64,000 nucleotides of DNA. Origin: Phycisphaerales bacterium. Lineage in GTDB: Bacteria; Planctomycetota; Phycisphaerae; UBA1845; Fen-1342. The notes below the pieces were generated by a model that saw nothing but the letters and a program-made list of their open reading frames with translations, did not search any database and was not told where the DNA came from. A program made the translations under genes and the position numbers. The stretch covers positions 26,081 to 90,080 of the forward strand of contig JALHJL010000010.1 in the NCBI GenBank assembly GCA_022839625.1. Reading direction: 5' to 3'. How positions within the stretch are numbered: the stretch's first letter is position 1; the number at the start of each line of letters is the position of its first letter. This document shows, in pieces, positions 53,796 through 62,827 of the stretch.

Positions 53796-54872
53796 GTGAG
53801 ACTGGACAGGCCCTTGCGGGTCCTGATCGTCAGCGATAGTGCCGTCTTCGCCCGCGCGTTGGCCGCGGAGATCGACGGCCGGCACGGCATCCATGCCCTG
53901 TGCGTGTCCGGTGACATCGTCGCGCTGCGGGAACAGCTCCTTCAGTATCACCCTGACGTCATCCTGCTCGACGTGACCCTGCGCGCCCTGGATGCGCTGG
54001 GGCTGCTGCGCAGGCTGCGACAGTACTACCCCGTCCCGGTGATCGTCGCGGCCGATGACACCGCGCGGGATGCCGATCGCGCCCTGCGGGCCGCGCGCGG
54101 CGGCGCGCTGGACATCGTACGGAAGCCTCTGGCCGGCCGAGGGACGGCGCTGCGCGCCTTTGCAGCCGACCTGATCACCAGGATTCGGACGCTGGCCACG
54201 GTGGCCCAGCCGGCGCTACCGATCGCACGCGCTCACGGCGGCGGCGCGGCTTCGTGGCACGCCAGCGGACTCAGGCCGGCCCAGTACATCGTCGCCATCG
54301 GAGCGTCCACGGGCGGCACCAGCGCCATCGAGACGCTCCTGCGGCGCGTCCCGCCGGATTTTCCGGCGACCGTCATCGTTCAGCACATGCCGGCCGACTT
54401 CACCCGGTCCTTTGCGGCGCGCCTAAGCAGCCTCAGCACGCTGTCGGTATCTGAAGCGGTCGACGGTGAGAACATTGGTCCTGGACGGGCGGTCGTCGCG
54501 CGCGGGGATACGCACCTCACCGTCCGGCGGACGGGATACGGCTGGTCGGTGCACTATGCCGGCCAGGACCTCGTCAATCGCCACTGCCCAAGCGTTGACG
54601 TCCTGTTTGAATCCGTCGCGGCGGCGGCGGGCGAACGGGCGGTCGGTATCCTGATGACTGGCATGGGAGCGGACGGGGCCCAGGGCCTCCTGGCCATCCG
54701 GCGGGCCGGAGGCGTCACCGTTGCTCAAAGCAAGGAATCCTGCGTGGTATTCGGGATGCCGAAGGTGGCGATGGAACTGGGTGCTACTACGTGTGCCGCC
54801 GCACCGGACGAAATGCCGGCGCGCGTGCTGCGCGCGATCCTGGACCGGCAGGGGGCGTTCACGCGACCGTGA
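53796..54872 (+). CDS. cheB: CheB-type methylesterase with receiver domain
   Basis: A 358-residue enzyme. The receiver domain (residues 7-120) has phosphoacceptor Asp59 in VILLDVTLR and Lys110 in VRKP. The methylesterase domain (160-355) carries catalytic Ser171 in IGASTGGTSA, a His in VQHMPADF and an Asp in LMTGMGADGAQG. It removes methyl groups added by CheR or deamidates receptors. The start is GTG with GAGGT upstream. CheA, CheW and receptors are absent nearby. Confidence 0.94.
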   Translation: MRLDRPLRVLIVSDSAVFARALAAEIDGRHGIHALCVSGDIVALREQLLQYHPDVILLDVTLRALDALGLLRRLRQYYPVPVIVAADDTARDADRALRAARGGALDIVRKPLAGRGTALRAFAADLITRIRTLATVAQPALPIARAHGGGAASWHASGLRPAQYIVAIGASTGGTSAIETLLRRVPPDFPATVIVQHMPADFTRSFAARLSSLSTLSVSEAVDGENIGPGRAVVARGDTHLTVRRTGYGWSVHYAGQDLVNRHCPSVDVLFESVAAAAGERAVGILMTGMGADGAQGLLAIRRAGGVTVAQSKESCVVFGMPKVAMELGATTCAAAPDEMPARVLRAILDRQGAFTRP

Positions 54873-55522
54873 GGGCGGTCGCGGGCTCCGATTCAAGTGT
54901 GGCGGAGGGCAGCGCGGATGAGGCAACTGCACCTCCGCCATTTGAAGCACCACAGAAAGGGAGCCAGTGGTGCATCAAAAAAGAGGGGATCGGACCCGGG
55001 TCCGATCCCCAACTGCTTCGCGCGTCCCTTGATTCCTCCCGACCACTTGGCTCCCTTTAAGGGCGGGAGGAGGACTACACCAAGCTTATAGACCACGTTA
55101 TGCGCGATGGTCCAGGAATAGTCGCGCGAGAGACCGGGACAGACGGGGCGGCCGAGAAGCGCTGGTCGCGCTAGTTCTTGTAAAATAAAGCCTTACTCGC
55201 GAATCCGGCAGGCTGCGATTCCGCGAGAATATTGTTGCGGCCGGTGAACGTCCCATAATATTGGCAGACGCTCTCCTGTCCTGACTACCAGCGAGCCGCC
55301 GCCAGTACAGCTACCGTACCAACCGACGCACCGGGTGCCACTGGCAGCTCGCTGCCTGTGCCCGCTGAAACACGGGCAGGCAACCCGCCCGTAGCACCCA
55401 AGGCCCTTGGCACCCAAGGCCGGTGGCACTCCTCCGAAAGTGGAACTGCTCTGGCAGTCCACCGCAGAAGCCTCCGTGGGCCGAGCGCCGGCGAGACGCC
55501 GGTGCCACCCTGTAGCGGCGGA
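54873..55522. other. Intergenic region rich in palindromes
   Basis: These 650 bp hold two repeat-type structures (54956-55058 and 55453-55525) and no gene that can be supported. A less GC-rich stretch between 55170 and 55260 (TTGTAAAATAAAGCC and ATAATATTGGC) may carry a promoter, but its target is unclear. Confidence 0.5.
54956..55058. repeat. Large inverted repeat enclosing a perfect 26-bp palindrome
   Basis: The outer arms AAAGGGAGCCAGTGGT (54956-54971) and ACCACTTGGCTCCCTTT (55042-55058) pair with one bulge. Inside, 54985-55010 is a perfect palindrome centred on ACCCGGGT (half site GGGGATCGGACCC). It follows cheB by about 83 bp and could act as a terminator-like hairpin or a mobile repeat. 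Confidence 0.75.
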
Positions 55523-55525
55523 CTA
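55453..55525. repeat. Nested-palindrome repeat, short copy 3
   Basis: GGCAGTCCACCGCAGAAGCC (from 55453), CCGTGGGCC and GTAGCGGCGGACTA (to 55525) parallel the reverse complement of copy 2 (24742-24887): GGCAGTCCGCCGCAGGAG, CCGTGGGCC and GTAGCG. It abuts the stop codon of the UAP1-type gene, whose TAG reads into the repeat arm. Confidence 0.6.
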
Positions 55526-56959
55526 CGAGGCAAGCAGCATCGGCTTGCCCGCCTGCGGCAGCGGATGCGATTTCAACTGCTCACGCAGATCGTCGGCGTC
55601 CAGCGCAAAAGCAGGGCTCACCTCGATCGGCTGTGCCGGCTCCCCGTCGGCGGAGCGCGCCACCCCCACACCGCAGGATTCCAGCCAGCGTGCGGCCCGC
55701 CGAACCAGGTCTCGCCGTGTGGTCGCCGGCGAATCGGCACCCTCCGCGTTCTTGACCGGGCTGAACTCCTCGTCCCGCCGCGTGTATAGCACCAGCGGGT
55801 TGCGGGCCAGCGGAATCGCGTCGAAGACGAACATCTCGAGCTTGACGATGTTCGGCGACGCCGGCGTGATGAGCTCGCCGCGCTCGTTCACGACGGGCAA
55901 TTTCTTGTCCGCGCGGTGCCACGGCAACTGGATCGTCGAGCCGGCCGCCGTGAGCCGCTCCACGAAATCGCGGCTCAGCACGTGGACCGCGATGCTACCG
56001 GCGTCGAAACGTCGCGTACCGTCGGAATTCCTGGCGCGTGCCAGTTCCTCCGGGAGATCGCTGTACTCGATGACCGCGAGTTTGCCGTCGGCTACGCAGA
56101 AGACGCCGACGCGCTCGAGATCGTGGGCCTTGTGCACGGCCTTGCTCGACATCTCCGACCCGGTCAGCAGATGCAGCCCGATGAACAGCGGGTCGATCGT
56201 CTGCACGAGCGGGTTGTCCACCTGGAAGTAGCTGATCGTGTCGATCCCCCGCCGCCGCATGTCCGCCAGCGCGCCGCTCTCCGCCAGGGCGCGCAAACTC
56301 CCCCCGTGGCCGTCCGGCCCGAGCGCGACGCGGTGCTTCTCGGCCAGCGCGATCCGCCCGTCGGGCAGGAACGCCGGCATCTGTCCCTGCGTGAAGAACA
56401 ACACGTCATCCGGCGACAGCCCGAAGAAGTTGTGCCGCGCGAAGAAGTCGGCGGTGTCCGCATGGTTGGCCGGGCTGGTCATAACGTACCAGCGCGGGCG
56501 GTGGCGGTAACGACGCTCGACCCCCAGCAGACTCTCCGCGAAGAGCTGGAAGAGCGGAGCCTGGCGAATCGGGCTGATCCGAAACGCCCCTTTTGGGCCG
56601 TCGAAGCCCAGGCGGGTCCCCTGCCCGCCCGCCACCATGAAAGCGGCGACACGCCCGGCACGTATCGCGTCCGCGCCCGCCCGGCGAGCCGCGGCATACT
56701 GCTCGGCCTGATCCGGCGAGGGCTCGATCGGAAACGTCGTTGGCGGCTCGATCGTGTCCGGGATCCGCACGGCCGGTCGATTGCGTATGTAGGCCTCGAT
56801 GGGCGACGTGCACCTCGCGAAGTCGATCTGATCGAGGTCGTCGAGCAGTTGCTCCTGCTGCCCAGAGTCCAACTCGTGCCAAAATGCGAGCAGGTGTGAC
56901 TGGGAGTACTCGGCCAGCCTGCGGACGTAGGCTTGATGGCGGTCGTCGATACTTGGCAT
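55523..56959 (-). CDS. UAP1-type UTP sugar-1-phosphate uridylyltransferase
   Basis: A 478-residue nucleotidyltransferase of the eukaryotic UAP1/USP type. The nucleotide-binding motif GGQGTRLGFDGPKG is at residues 111-124. QVDNPLVQTIDPLFIGLHLL matches the family, and NIVKLEMFVFDAIPLA occurs later. It probably makes UDP-N-acetylglucosamine (or a UDP-hexose) for peptidoglycan or surface glycans. Many planctomycetes encode this type; whether GlmU is also present cannot be seen here. ATG 56959 has AGGAA upstream. Its stop lies at the edge of a dispersed repeat. Confidence 0.87.
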   Translation of the reverse strand: MPSIDDRHQAYVRRLAEYSQSHLLAFWHELDSGQQEQLLDDLDQIDFARCTSPIEAYIRNRPAVRIPDTIEPPTTFPIEPSPDQAEQYAAARRAGADAIRAGRVAAFMVAGGQGTRLGFDGPKGAFRISPIRQAPLFQLFAESLLGVERRYRHRPRWYVMTSPANHADTADFFARHNFFGLSPDDVLFFTQGQMPAFLPDGRIALAEKHRVALGPDGHGGSLRALAESGALADMRRRGIDTISYFQVDNPLVQTIDPLFIGLHLLTGSEMSSKAVHKAHDLERVGVFCVADGKLAVIEYSDLPEELARARNSDGTRRFDAGSIAVHVLSRDFVERLTAAGSTIQLPWHRADKKLPVVNERGELITPASPNIVKLEMFVFDAIPLARNPLVLYTRRDEEFSPVKNAEGADSPATTRRDLVRRAARWLESCGVGVARSADGEPAQPIEVSPAFALDADDLREQLKSHPLPQAGKPMLLAS

Positions 56960-57713
56960 CGCGGGCGATTCCTGGGAGCGAAGGCGCGAGGGCTCAACAA
57001 GGGACGGAGGATAGGCGCGGCCCGCCCGATGGTCAATGCGAGTTGCGTCCACGCGCACGAGGCTTCATGACAGACCGCGTTCGTTGCCGAGGGTTTCCGT
57101 GAGCGATTCCGTGACACCTGGGTATCTGAAGTTATAGGACCATCAATCTGGCGACCACGCGCGGCGATTACAACCCCCGGTGCAAGATCGGCGGCCCACG
57201 TGCGGTTTTTCCGGGCCCGGACTTGACACGCGCCGTGTTCGTTGTATGCTAAATATGGTGATATAGACGGGATCGAATGAGGGTCTAAGGCTTCATCGAT
57301 TCATTCTTGATCGTATCGGTCAGCATCATAGGTTCCTGCCCTCGTTCCTAACGTCACCGACATTCGTTCCCGCCGTGCAAGCGTGGCAGTGCGGCCTTTT
57401 GTTCTTCGCACGAGCCAACGATGCGGTTCTTGTTTGCGCCTGCATACCACTTGCACACTAATCGATTACAACCTGACCGCGCCGTGATCGTTGCCCATGC
57501 GGTCACTACGGCCTTGGCCGGCGTTCGGCCTGGGCTACGAGCGCGGAGATCAGTTGGCGGTTCGCCGCAGGCTTTGTTTCTCGGAGTCTGCAGCGGGCGA
57601 CAAGGCGACAGGCGGAGATCACGCTCTCTTACGTAATTCGTCCGGCCAGCCAGGGTTGCTCGCCCGCACGACTGATCGGAGCGTTGTTCATGGGAAGATG
57701 TAGGAGGTTTTCA
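56960..57713. other. Intergenic region with promoter and long leader
   Basis: These 754 bp lie between the divergent UAP1-type gene and a pseudopilin-like gene. A strong promoter at 57223-57250 leaves a leader of about 450 bases before the start codon. The leader is less GC-rich than the genes around it. No open frame in it has a good ribosome site, and no known riboswitch was recognised. Confidence 0.5.
57223..57250 (+). promoter_or_regulatory. Strong sigma70-type promoter upstream of pseudopilin-like gene
   Basis: TTGACA (57223-57228, consensus) and TATGCT (57245-57250) are spaced by 16 bp. The predicted transcription start near 57257 is about 457 bp before the GTG at 57714. Confidence 0.7.
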
Positions 57714-58661
57714 GTGTATCGAAGAAAAGGTTTTACGCTAATTGAGTTGCTGGTGGTGGTGGCGATCATCGCGCTGTTGATCTCCATCCTGCTGCCGAGC
57801 TTGGCGCGCGCACGCGAGATCACGAAACGTGCCGTGTGCGCCTCCAACCTCCGCGGCATCGGTCAGGCCATGAAGGTCTACTCGAACGACAACGCGGACT
57901 GGTATCCGACCACGGCGTTCGCCGAGTCGACGGACATGGGCTCTCCCGGTTCGATGGGTGTCGATTACGTTGGCACCATGGGCTACAACATCACGCAGCA
58001 GGTGACCACCGACTTCCTGGAATCGGTGCATCCCAGCAGGTCGCTGTTCATGCTCGTGATCGACGGATCATGCACGACGAAGCAGTTCAACTGCCCGAGC
58101 GCCGGCGATCAAGAGGACGATCTGCGGAACTATGACACGACGCCGGCCACGGCGTCGCAGTTGGGTCGCAACCGGTTCGACTTCCGCGGCTATCCGTACC
58201 TGAGCTACGGCTACCAGCTCCCGTTCGGGCCGCGGGCGAAGCCCAACGAGAATCTGATGCCGCAGATGGCCCTGATGGCTGACAAGAGCCCGTGCTTCGA
58301 GGCAGGCGCGGCATCGTCTGAATCCTGGGTCATGCCGGACGTGTCGAAGACGTCGATGGGCAAGTTCGGCGGTGGCCCGGGCATGGATCTCTTCTACAGC
58401 GACGACGTGCAAGAGATTCTCAATATGACCGGCGATGGGTGGGCGGACGCGAACAGCCTGAACCACTCCAAGGAAGGTCAGAACGTGCTCTTCGCGGACA
58501 TCCACGTCGAGTTCACCAGGCGACCGATCGTGGGTGTGAACTACGACAACATCTACACCCAGCAGCGCGGAGACTTCTCGTTGGTGGGTTCGCTTCTGGG
58601 CGTTCAGCCCACCAACCGGCTCGGCCCTCTGACGCTTTCGGACTCGCTGATCGTTCCGTAG
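57714..58661 (+). CDS. Pseudopilin-like protein (planctomycete prepilin-type N-terminal domain)
   Basis: A 315-residue protein with the leader [20 protein letters not shown], cleaved after Gly6, and a large globular domain. The C-terminal motif is [15 protein letters not shown], so the usual DG has become DI. The start is GTG 57714 with TAGGAGG six bases upstream. It sits alone with its own consensus promoter and strong terminator, which suggests high expression. A structural role at the cell surface is an inference. Confidence 0.87.
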   Translation: MYRRKGFTLIELLVVVAIIALLISILLPSLARAREITKRAVCASNLRGIGQAMKVYSNDNADWYPTTAFAESTDMGSPGSMGVDYVGTMGYNITQQVTTDFLESVHPSRSLFMLVIDGSCTTKQFNCPSAGDQEDDLRNYDTTPATASQLGRNRFDFRGYPYLSYGYQLPFGPRAKPNENLMPQMALMADKSPCFEAGAASSESWVMPDVSKTSMGKFGGGPGMDLFYSDDVQEILNMTGDGWADANSLNHSKEGQNVLFADIHVEFTRRPIVGVNYDNIYTQQRGDFSLVGSLLGVQPTNRLGPLTLSDSLIVP

Positions 58662-58680
58662 CGGGCCGCTGAAGGGCCTT

Positions 58681-58729
58681 AGAAACCAGGGCGTGCGCAG
58701 TGCAGGCGATTGCGCACGCCCTGTTTCTG
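58681..58729 (+). terminator. Strong terminator after pseudopilin-like gene
   Basis: The arms AGAAACCAGGGCGTGCGCA and TGCGCACGCCCTGTTTCT pair over about 18 bases with one bulge and an 11-base loop. It lies 19 bp past the stop. The A and T runs at its ends would let it work in both directions, including for the convergent pilT. Confidence 0.85.
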
Positions 58730-58931
58730 TCAGTACGCCAGGCAGGTCAAGGTCGGGGGATCACGTTCCGGCGTCCTGGGCATCGCACTGCTCCGCCGCC
58801 CCCGCGCCGTGGTCGCAGCGGCCCGCGGGCTGCCGGCCTGTGGAACGCGATGTGGCCGGCCGGAAATCGACTCGCCAGGGGGCCGGGCCGAGTGCGGTGA
58901 GGCGGTCGTACCAACGCCGGTGCGCTGAAAC

Positions 58932-60068
58932 TCACTCGCGTTTCAGCTCGTCCTCGAGTACGCGCGGCTCGTTGCAGGCCCGCTCGGCTTCCCCGCGCGA
59001 GACAGTCCCCGCCTTGACGAGCGCCGCGAGCGAGCGCTCCAGCGTGGTCATCCGCTGGCTCGGTTCGTCGCGCGTGTGGGTCTGAATCAGCGAGTAGATC
59101 TGCTCGAGCTTGAGCTGACGAATCAGGTTCGCGATCGAGAACGTGTTGTTCAGGACTTCCATCACGGCGACGCGGCCGCGCCGGTCCTGCCGCTGGATGA
59201 GCTTCTGGGAGATGATGTAGCGCAACCCCAGGGACAACTGCGTGGCGACCTCGTCGGCCCGGTTGGGCGGGAACATGTCGATCACGCGCGTAATGGTGCC
59301 CACCGCGTTGCGCGTGTGGATCCCGGAGAACACCAGGTGCCCCGTCTCCGCGGCGGACAGGGTCCAGGTGGCCGAGTCGGCATCCGTCATCTCGCCGACG
59401 AAGATCACGTCCGGATCCTCGCGCAGACAGTCCCGCAGCCCGCGCTCGTAGCTCGGCACGTCGCGGCCGATGGCCCGCTGGGAGATCATCGCGATGTCGC
59501 TCTTGAACTCGTACTCGATCGGGTCCTCGAGCGTAATGACGTGACAGGGACGCGTGCGCGTGATCTCGTTAATCATCGCCGCGATCGTCGTGGACTTTCC
59601 CGCCCCGGTCGTCCCCGTCACCAGCACCAGTCCCTGGCTCAAGTTGATGACATCCTGCCAGACGCCGTTGGGAAAGCCGACGAAATCGATCGAAGGCAGG
59701 GCGGTATCCAGCGCCCGGATCGCAATCGCCAGCCCGCGCATGTCGAAATAGGCGTTCAGCCGGTACCGGTAGCCCTCGATGAGCCGCGAGGCGTTGACGG
59801 AGCGGTGCTTCTCGAGCGTCTTGAGCTGCGTCTCGTCCAGCATCGTACGCGCCAGTTTGACGATGGTCGCATGGTCGAGCGGGCGCGCACTGGTGACCTT
59901 CAGCTCGCCGTCTACGCGGTAGCACGGCGGGCGGCCCACCTTCAGATGCAGGTCGGTCACGCGCGCGCTGCCGTCCCGCTTGAAGTAGTACAGCAGGTCC
60001 AGCATGCTCATCTGCCGGCCGTCGGAGGCTGCGTAGACCTTCTCGCTGAGAGCCTCGGTTCGAGACAT
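58932..60068 (-). CDS. pilT: PilT-type retraction ATPase
   Basis: A 378-residue secretion-type ATPase. The N-terminal domain includes TDLHLKVGRPPCYRVDGEL. Walker A is GTTGAGKST (152-160), followed by ITLEDPIEYEF (Asp box), Walker B in DPDVIFVGEMTD, and the His box in TGHLVFSGIHTRNAVGTITR. AIGRDVPSYERGLRDCLRED is also typical. PilT-like ATPases power type IV pilus retraction. The variant GEMTD in place of GEMRD is notable. ATG 60068 follows GAGG. No pilin or PilB is adjacent; the operon at 1-9627 also lacks an ATPase. Confidence 0.9.
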   Translation of the reverse strand: MSRTEALSEKVYAASDGRQMSMLDLLYYFKRDGSARVTDLHLKVGRPPCYRVDGELKVTSARPLDHATIVKLARTMLDETQLKTLEKHRSVNASRLIEGYRYRLNAYFDMRGLAIAIRALDTALPSIDFVGFPNGVWQDVINLSQGLVLVTGTTGAGKSTTIAAMINEITRTRPCHVITLEDPIEYEFKSDIAMISQRAIGRDVPSYERGLRDCLREDPDVIFVGEMTDADSATWTLSAAETGHLVFSGIHTRNAVGTITRVIDMFPPNRADEVATQLSLGLRYIISQKLIQRQDRRGRVAVMEVLNNTFSIANLIRQLKLEQIYSLIQTHTRDEPSQRMTTLERSLAALVKAGTVSRGEAERACNEPRVLEDELKRE

Positions 60069-60264
60069 GCGCACTCCTCGGCCGGCATCCGCTTCGCGGA
60101 AGAGACACCAGCGGACGCTCCTGACGAGCAGCATACCGCCGCCGGGCTTTCCGCGGTACGTCGTGCGGGCGCCCGCGGCAGGCCGGCCCCGCGTGCCCGC
60201 CGTGCGGGAGCCTCCTTGGGGCGGTATGATCCGCCGCCGGTTTCGACCAGGCGGAGAGCCGCGC

Positions 60265-61200
60265 GTGAACCATCCGCTGGGACAATTCTGCGCCTTGCTG
60301 ACGGCCATGATCTGGGCCTACGCGCTCGTGTTGTTCAAGCGCAGCGGAGAGACGGTCGCGCCGATCGCGCTCAACCTGTATAAGAACACCGTCGGGCTCG
60401 CGCTGCTGATCGGCACGCTCGTGCTGTTCATGGCCGCGGGTTGGGACAGCTTCCGGCCGGTACAGGAGCTTCCCCCGGACGAGCTGGCCCTGTTGCTGCT
60501 CAGCGGCATCATCGGCATCGCACTGGCGGACACGCTGTTCTTCCATGCCCTGAACCTCATCGGCGTCGGACTGATTTCGGTCGTGGATTGCTCGTATGCC
60601 CCCCTCGCCATTCTGTTCGCCTGGCTTCTGTTGAACGAGAAGCTGACCGCGTTCCACTATGTGGGGGCGGCCCTCGTGGTGGCCGGCGTGTTCATGACTT
60701 CGCGGCACACGCTCCCGGTTCGTCGCACGCGCGGCCAGATCATCGGCGGAATGCTGCTGGCCACACTGGCCGTCGGGCTGATGGCGTTCGGAATCGTCAT
60801 GGCGAAGCCCGTCCTGGAGAAGATGCCGGTCCTATGGTCCACGACGCTGCGCCTTGCCGCGGGCCTTGCCCTGCTTGGGCTGTTCGCACTGCTCGGGCCG
60901 GGCTGGCGACGGCACTGGGCGATCTTCCGCCCCAGCCGGGCGTGGCGGCTGGCCCTGCCGGCCTCGGTGCTCGGGACGTACGTGTGTGTTCTCCTGTGGG
61001 TCGCGGGGTTCAAGTACACCTACGCCTCGATCGCCGCTTTGCTGAATCAGACGTCAGTCGTGTTCGCGAGCGTCCTGGCGGCGTTGCTGCTCAAGGAGCA
61101 CTTCGGCGTGCGTCAGGCGGCGGCGCTGGGGCTGGCGATGGCGGGCGTTGTTACGGTCACGCTGGGCGGCCAGTTGGCCGCGTGGTTCGGAGGCCGCTAA
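60265..61200 (+). CDS. EamA/DMT-superfamily transporter
   Basis: A 311-residue protein with ten predicted membrane helices in two EamA repeats. The first begins LGQFCALLTAMIWAYALVLF and the second starts near IIGGMLLATLAVGLMAFGIV. LAPAAILFAWLLLNEKLTAFH-like APLAILFAWLLLNEKLTAFH is the typical end of repeat one, and VLAALLLKEHFGVRQAAALG of repeat two. These transporters export amino acids or other metabolites; the substrate cannot be predicted. GTG 60265 with GGAG upstream is the start, because the longer upstream frame overlaps pilT's leader. Confidence 0.87.
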   Translation: MNHPLGQFCALLTAMIWAYALVLFKRSGETVAPIALNLYKNTVGLALLIGTLVLFMAAGWDSFRPVQELPPDELALLLLSGIIGIALADTLFFHALNLIGVGLISVVDCSYAPLAILFAWLLLNEKLTAFHYVGAALVVAGVFMTSRHTLPVRRTRGQIIGGMLLATLAVGLMAFGIVMAKPVLEKMPVLWSTTLRLAAGLALLGLFALLGPGWRRHWAIFRPSRAWRLALPASVLGTYVCVLLWVAGFKYTYASIAALLNQTSVVFASVLAALLLKEHFGVRQAAALGLAMAGVVTVTLGGQLAAWFGGR

Positions 61201-61451
61201 CGCCGCTCAACGTAGGCGGGAGAAGCGGAGCCGACCCTCGGGTGGCACAAGGGAACCGGCGGGCTGGTCGCCGACGACGTGGGGCCATCTCGCCGACCGG
61301 GCCACGCACCTCGCGCCGACTCATTGGACGGGGGCCGGTGGCCGATAACATAGCACGGCGGTACGCTATGTGTTCGTGGACCGTGCAGCCCGAGGTCTCT
61401 GGGCGCGCTGGTCCAGATAGGTGACGCTCGTACCCCAGCAGGAGCCGCCTG

Positions 61452-62621
61452 ATGGTCGCCAGAATCGTCGCTTGTGGGTTGCTCATCGTCCTCGCGCCGC
61501 CGCTCGCCGCCCAGGAAGATCCAAGCCTCGCGGGGCCGCCCGAGCCGCGTGTGGTCACCATCAGCCCCGACCAGGCGGTGGAGCGGGCCAACGCGTTGTA
61601 CGAGGCGGGACAGATCGCGGAAGCGCTGGACCTGCTCAAGAGCGTGTTGAAGACGGCCCCTGGGCACATCGAGGCCATGCTTCTGGGCGCCGAGATCCTG
61701 ATCGCCAGCAACGACTACGATCTCGCGCGCACCTACTACAAGGGCGTCCTGGACAAGGAGCCGAGCAACTTCAAGGCCAACCTGGGAACGGGGAAAATCT
61801 GGCTGGCCAACAAGTACTGGCGCCAGGCCGTGTCCTTCCTGGAGAAGGCGGAGAACGTCGCGCCGCAGGAGGGGCGGTCCGAGGTGAAGCGCTTGCTCGC
61901 GGGCGCCTATGCCCAGGTCGGCCAGCTCCAGAAGGCGATCGACAAAGGACTGGAAGCTGTTCAAATCGCGCCCGACGACCTCGACGCCTTGCTTACGCTC
62001 ATCGAAATCCGCCAGGCCATGCTGGTGCGGGACCCGGAGCAGGTCGAGCTCGCGCTCGCCGACGCCGAGAAGTACGTCCAGAAGGCGGCCCAGGCGGTGG
62101 CTTGGGCGCCGCTCGATCGCAGAGCGCTGGCCCGCCTGGACGGCGCGTACAACCTCCTGGTCACGTTCGGCCCCAAGCAGGGTATCTTGCAGGTCTATCA
62201 CAATTCGTTCTACCAGAAGGACTTTCGCGGCCAGCCGACCGACGAGCTCCAGCCCGGCAAGGGCGCCGACGCAGCCGCACTGCTGATGCGCATCGCCGAC
62301 GTGTATCGGCAGCAGGCTCTGCTCCGGCTCATCGGCGCGGAGCGCGACGCGATTCTGCTGAACGAGACCGCCGTCGGGGACGAGTACGACGCCAGGAACG
62401 TCCGGTACTGGGAGCAATTGGCCCTTTCCTACCAGCAGTTGCAGGACCTGACCGCCAAGCTGGTCGGACCGGAGGTCTACGCCGATCCGACGCTCCAGGA
62501 GCGCACCGTGGAGGCCTGCCGGAAGGTGCTCGAGCTCGAACCGGACAACGAGCGCGCCCAGCAGTACTTGCGCCGCGTCGGCGTGCCGTTTACTCCGCCG
62601 TCGGCCCCAGACACCCCCTAA
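61452..62621 (+). CDS. Exported TPR-repeat protein
   Basis: A 389-residue protein with a signal peptide (residues 1-20, ending PLAAQ). Residues 38-215 have TPR-type helices (ANALYEAGQIAEALDLLKSV, AEILIASNDYDLARTYYKGV and LAGAYAQVGQLQKAIDKGLE), and a final TPR lies near 355-375 (ACRKVLELEPDNERAQQYLR). It is probably a periplasmic or surface adaptor, with unknown partners. AGGAGCC before the ATG supports the start. It is separated from the transporter by 251 bp, so it is likely its own unit. Confidence 0.78.
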   Translation: MVARIVACGLLIVLAPPLAAQEDPSLAGPPEPRVVTISPDQAVERANALYEAGQIAEALDLLKSVLKTAPGHIEAMLLGAEILIASNDYDLARTYYKGVLDKEPSNFKANLGTGKIWLANKYWRQAVSFLEKAENVAPQEGRSEVKRLLAGAYAQVGQLQKAIDKGLEAVQIAPDDLDALLTLIEIRQAMLVRDPEQVELALADAEKYVQKAAQAVAWAPLDRRALARLDGAYNLLVTFGPKQGILQVYHNSFYQKDFRGQPTDELQPGKGADAAALLMRIADVYRQQALLRLIGAERDAILLNETAVGDEYDARNVRYWEQLALSYQQLQDLTAKLVGPEVYADPTLQERTVEACRKVLELEPDNERAQQYLRRVGVPFTPPSAPDTP

Positions 62622-62827
62622 CAGTCGGCCCGCGCGACCGTGCCCGGGCTGCCGCCGCTCCGCAGGGAGTCCCTGCCCGCGCGGCCGCACGCGAAAACAC
62701 CGGACCTAGAAAGCCCATCTCGCGGACTATAATCGCATGAATATCGCGGGACCGCGGGTTCCGCTTCGGGCAGCTTGCCTGTCCGATGGGCCGAACGGTT
62801 GCATTCCACACGGAGAAGAGAGAAGAC

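Noticed and set aside
57421..57636. 71-codon frame in the long leader
   Set aside because: It has no ribosome site, and the second half of the translation is Arg/Gly-rich without structure, so a leader peptide is not supported.
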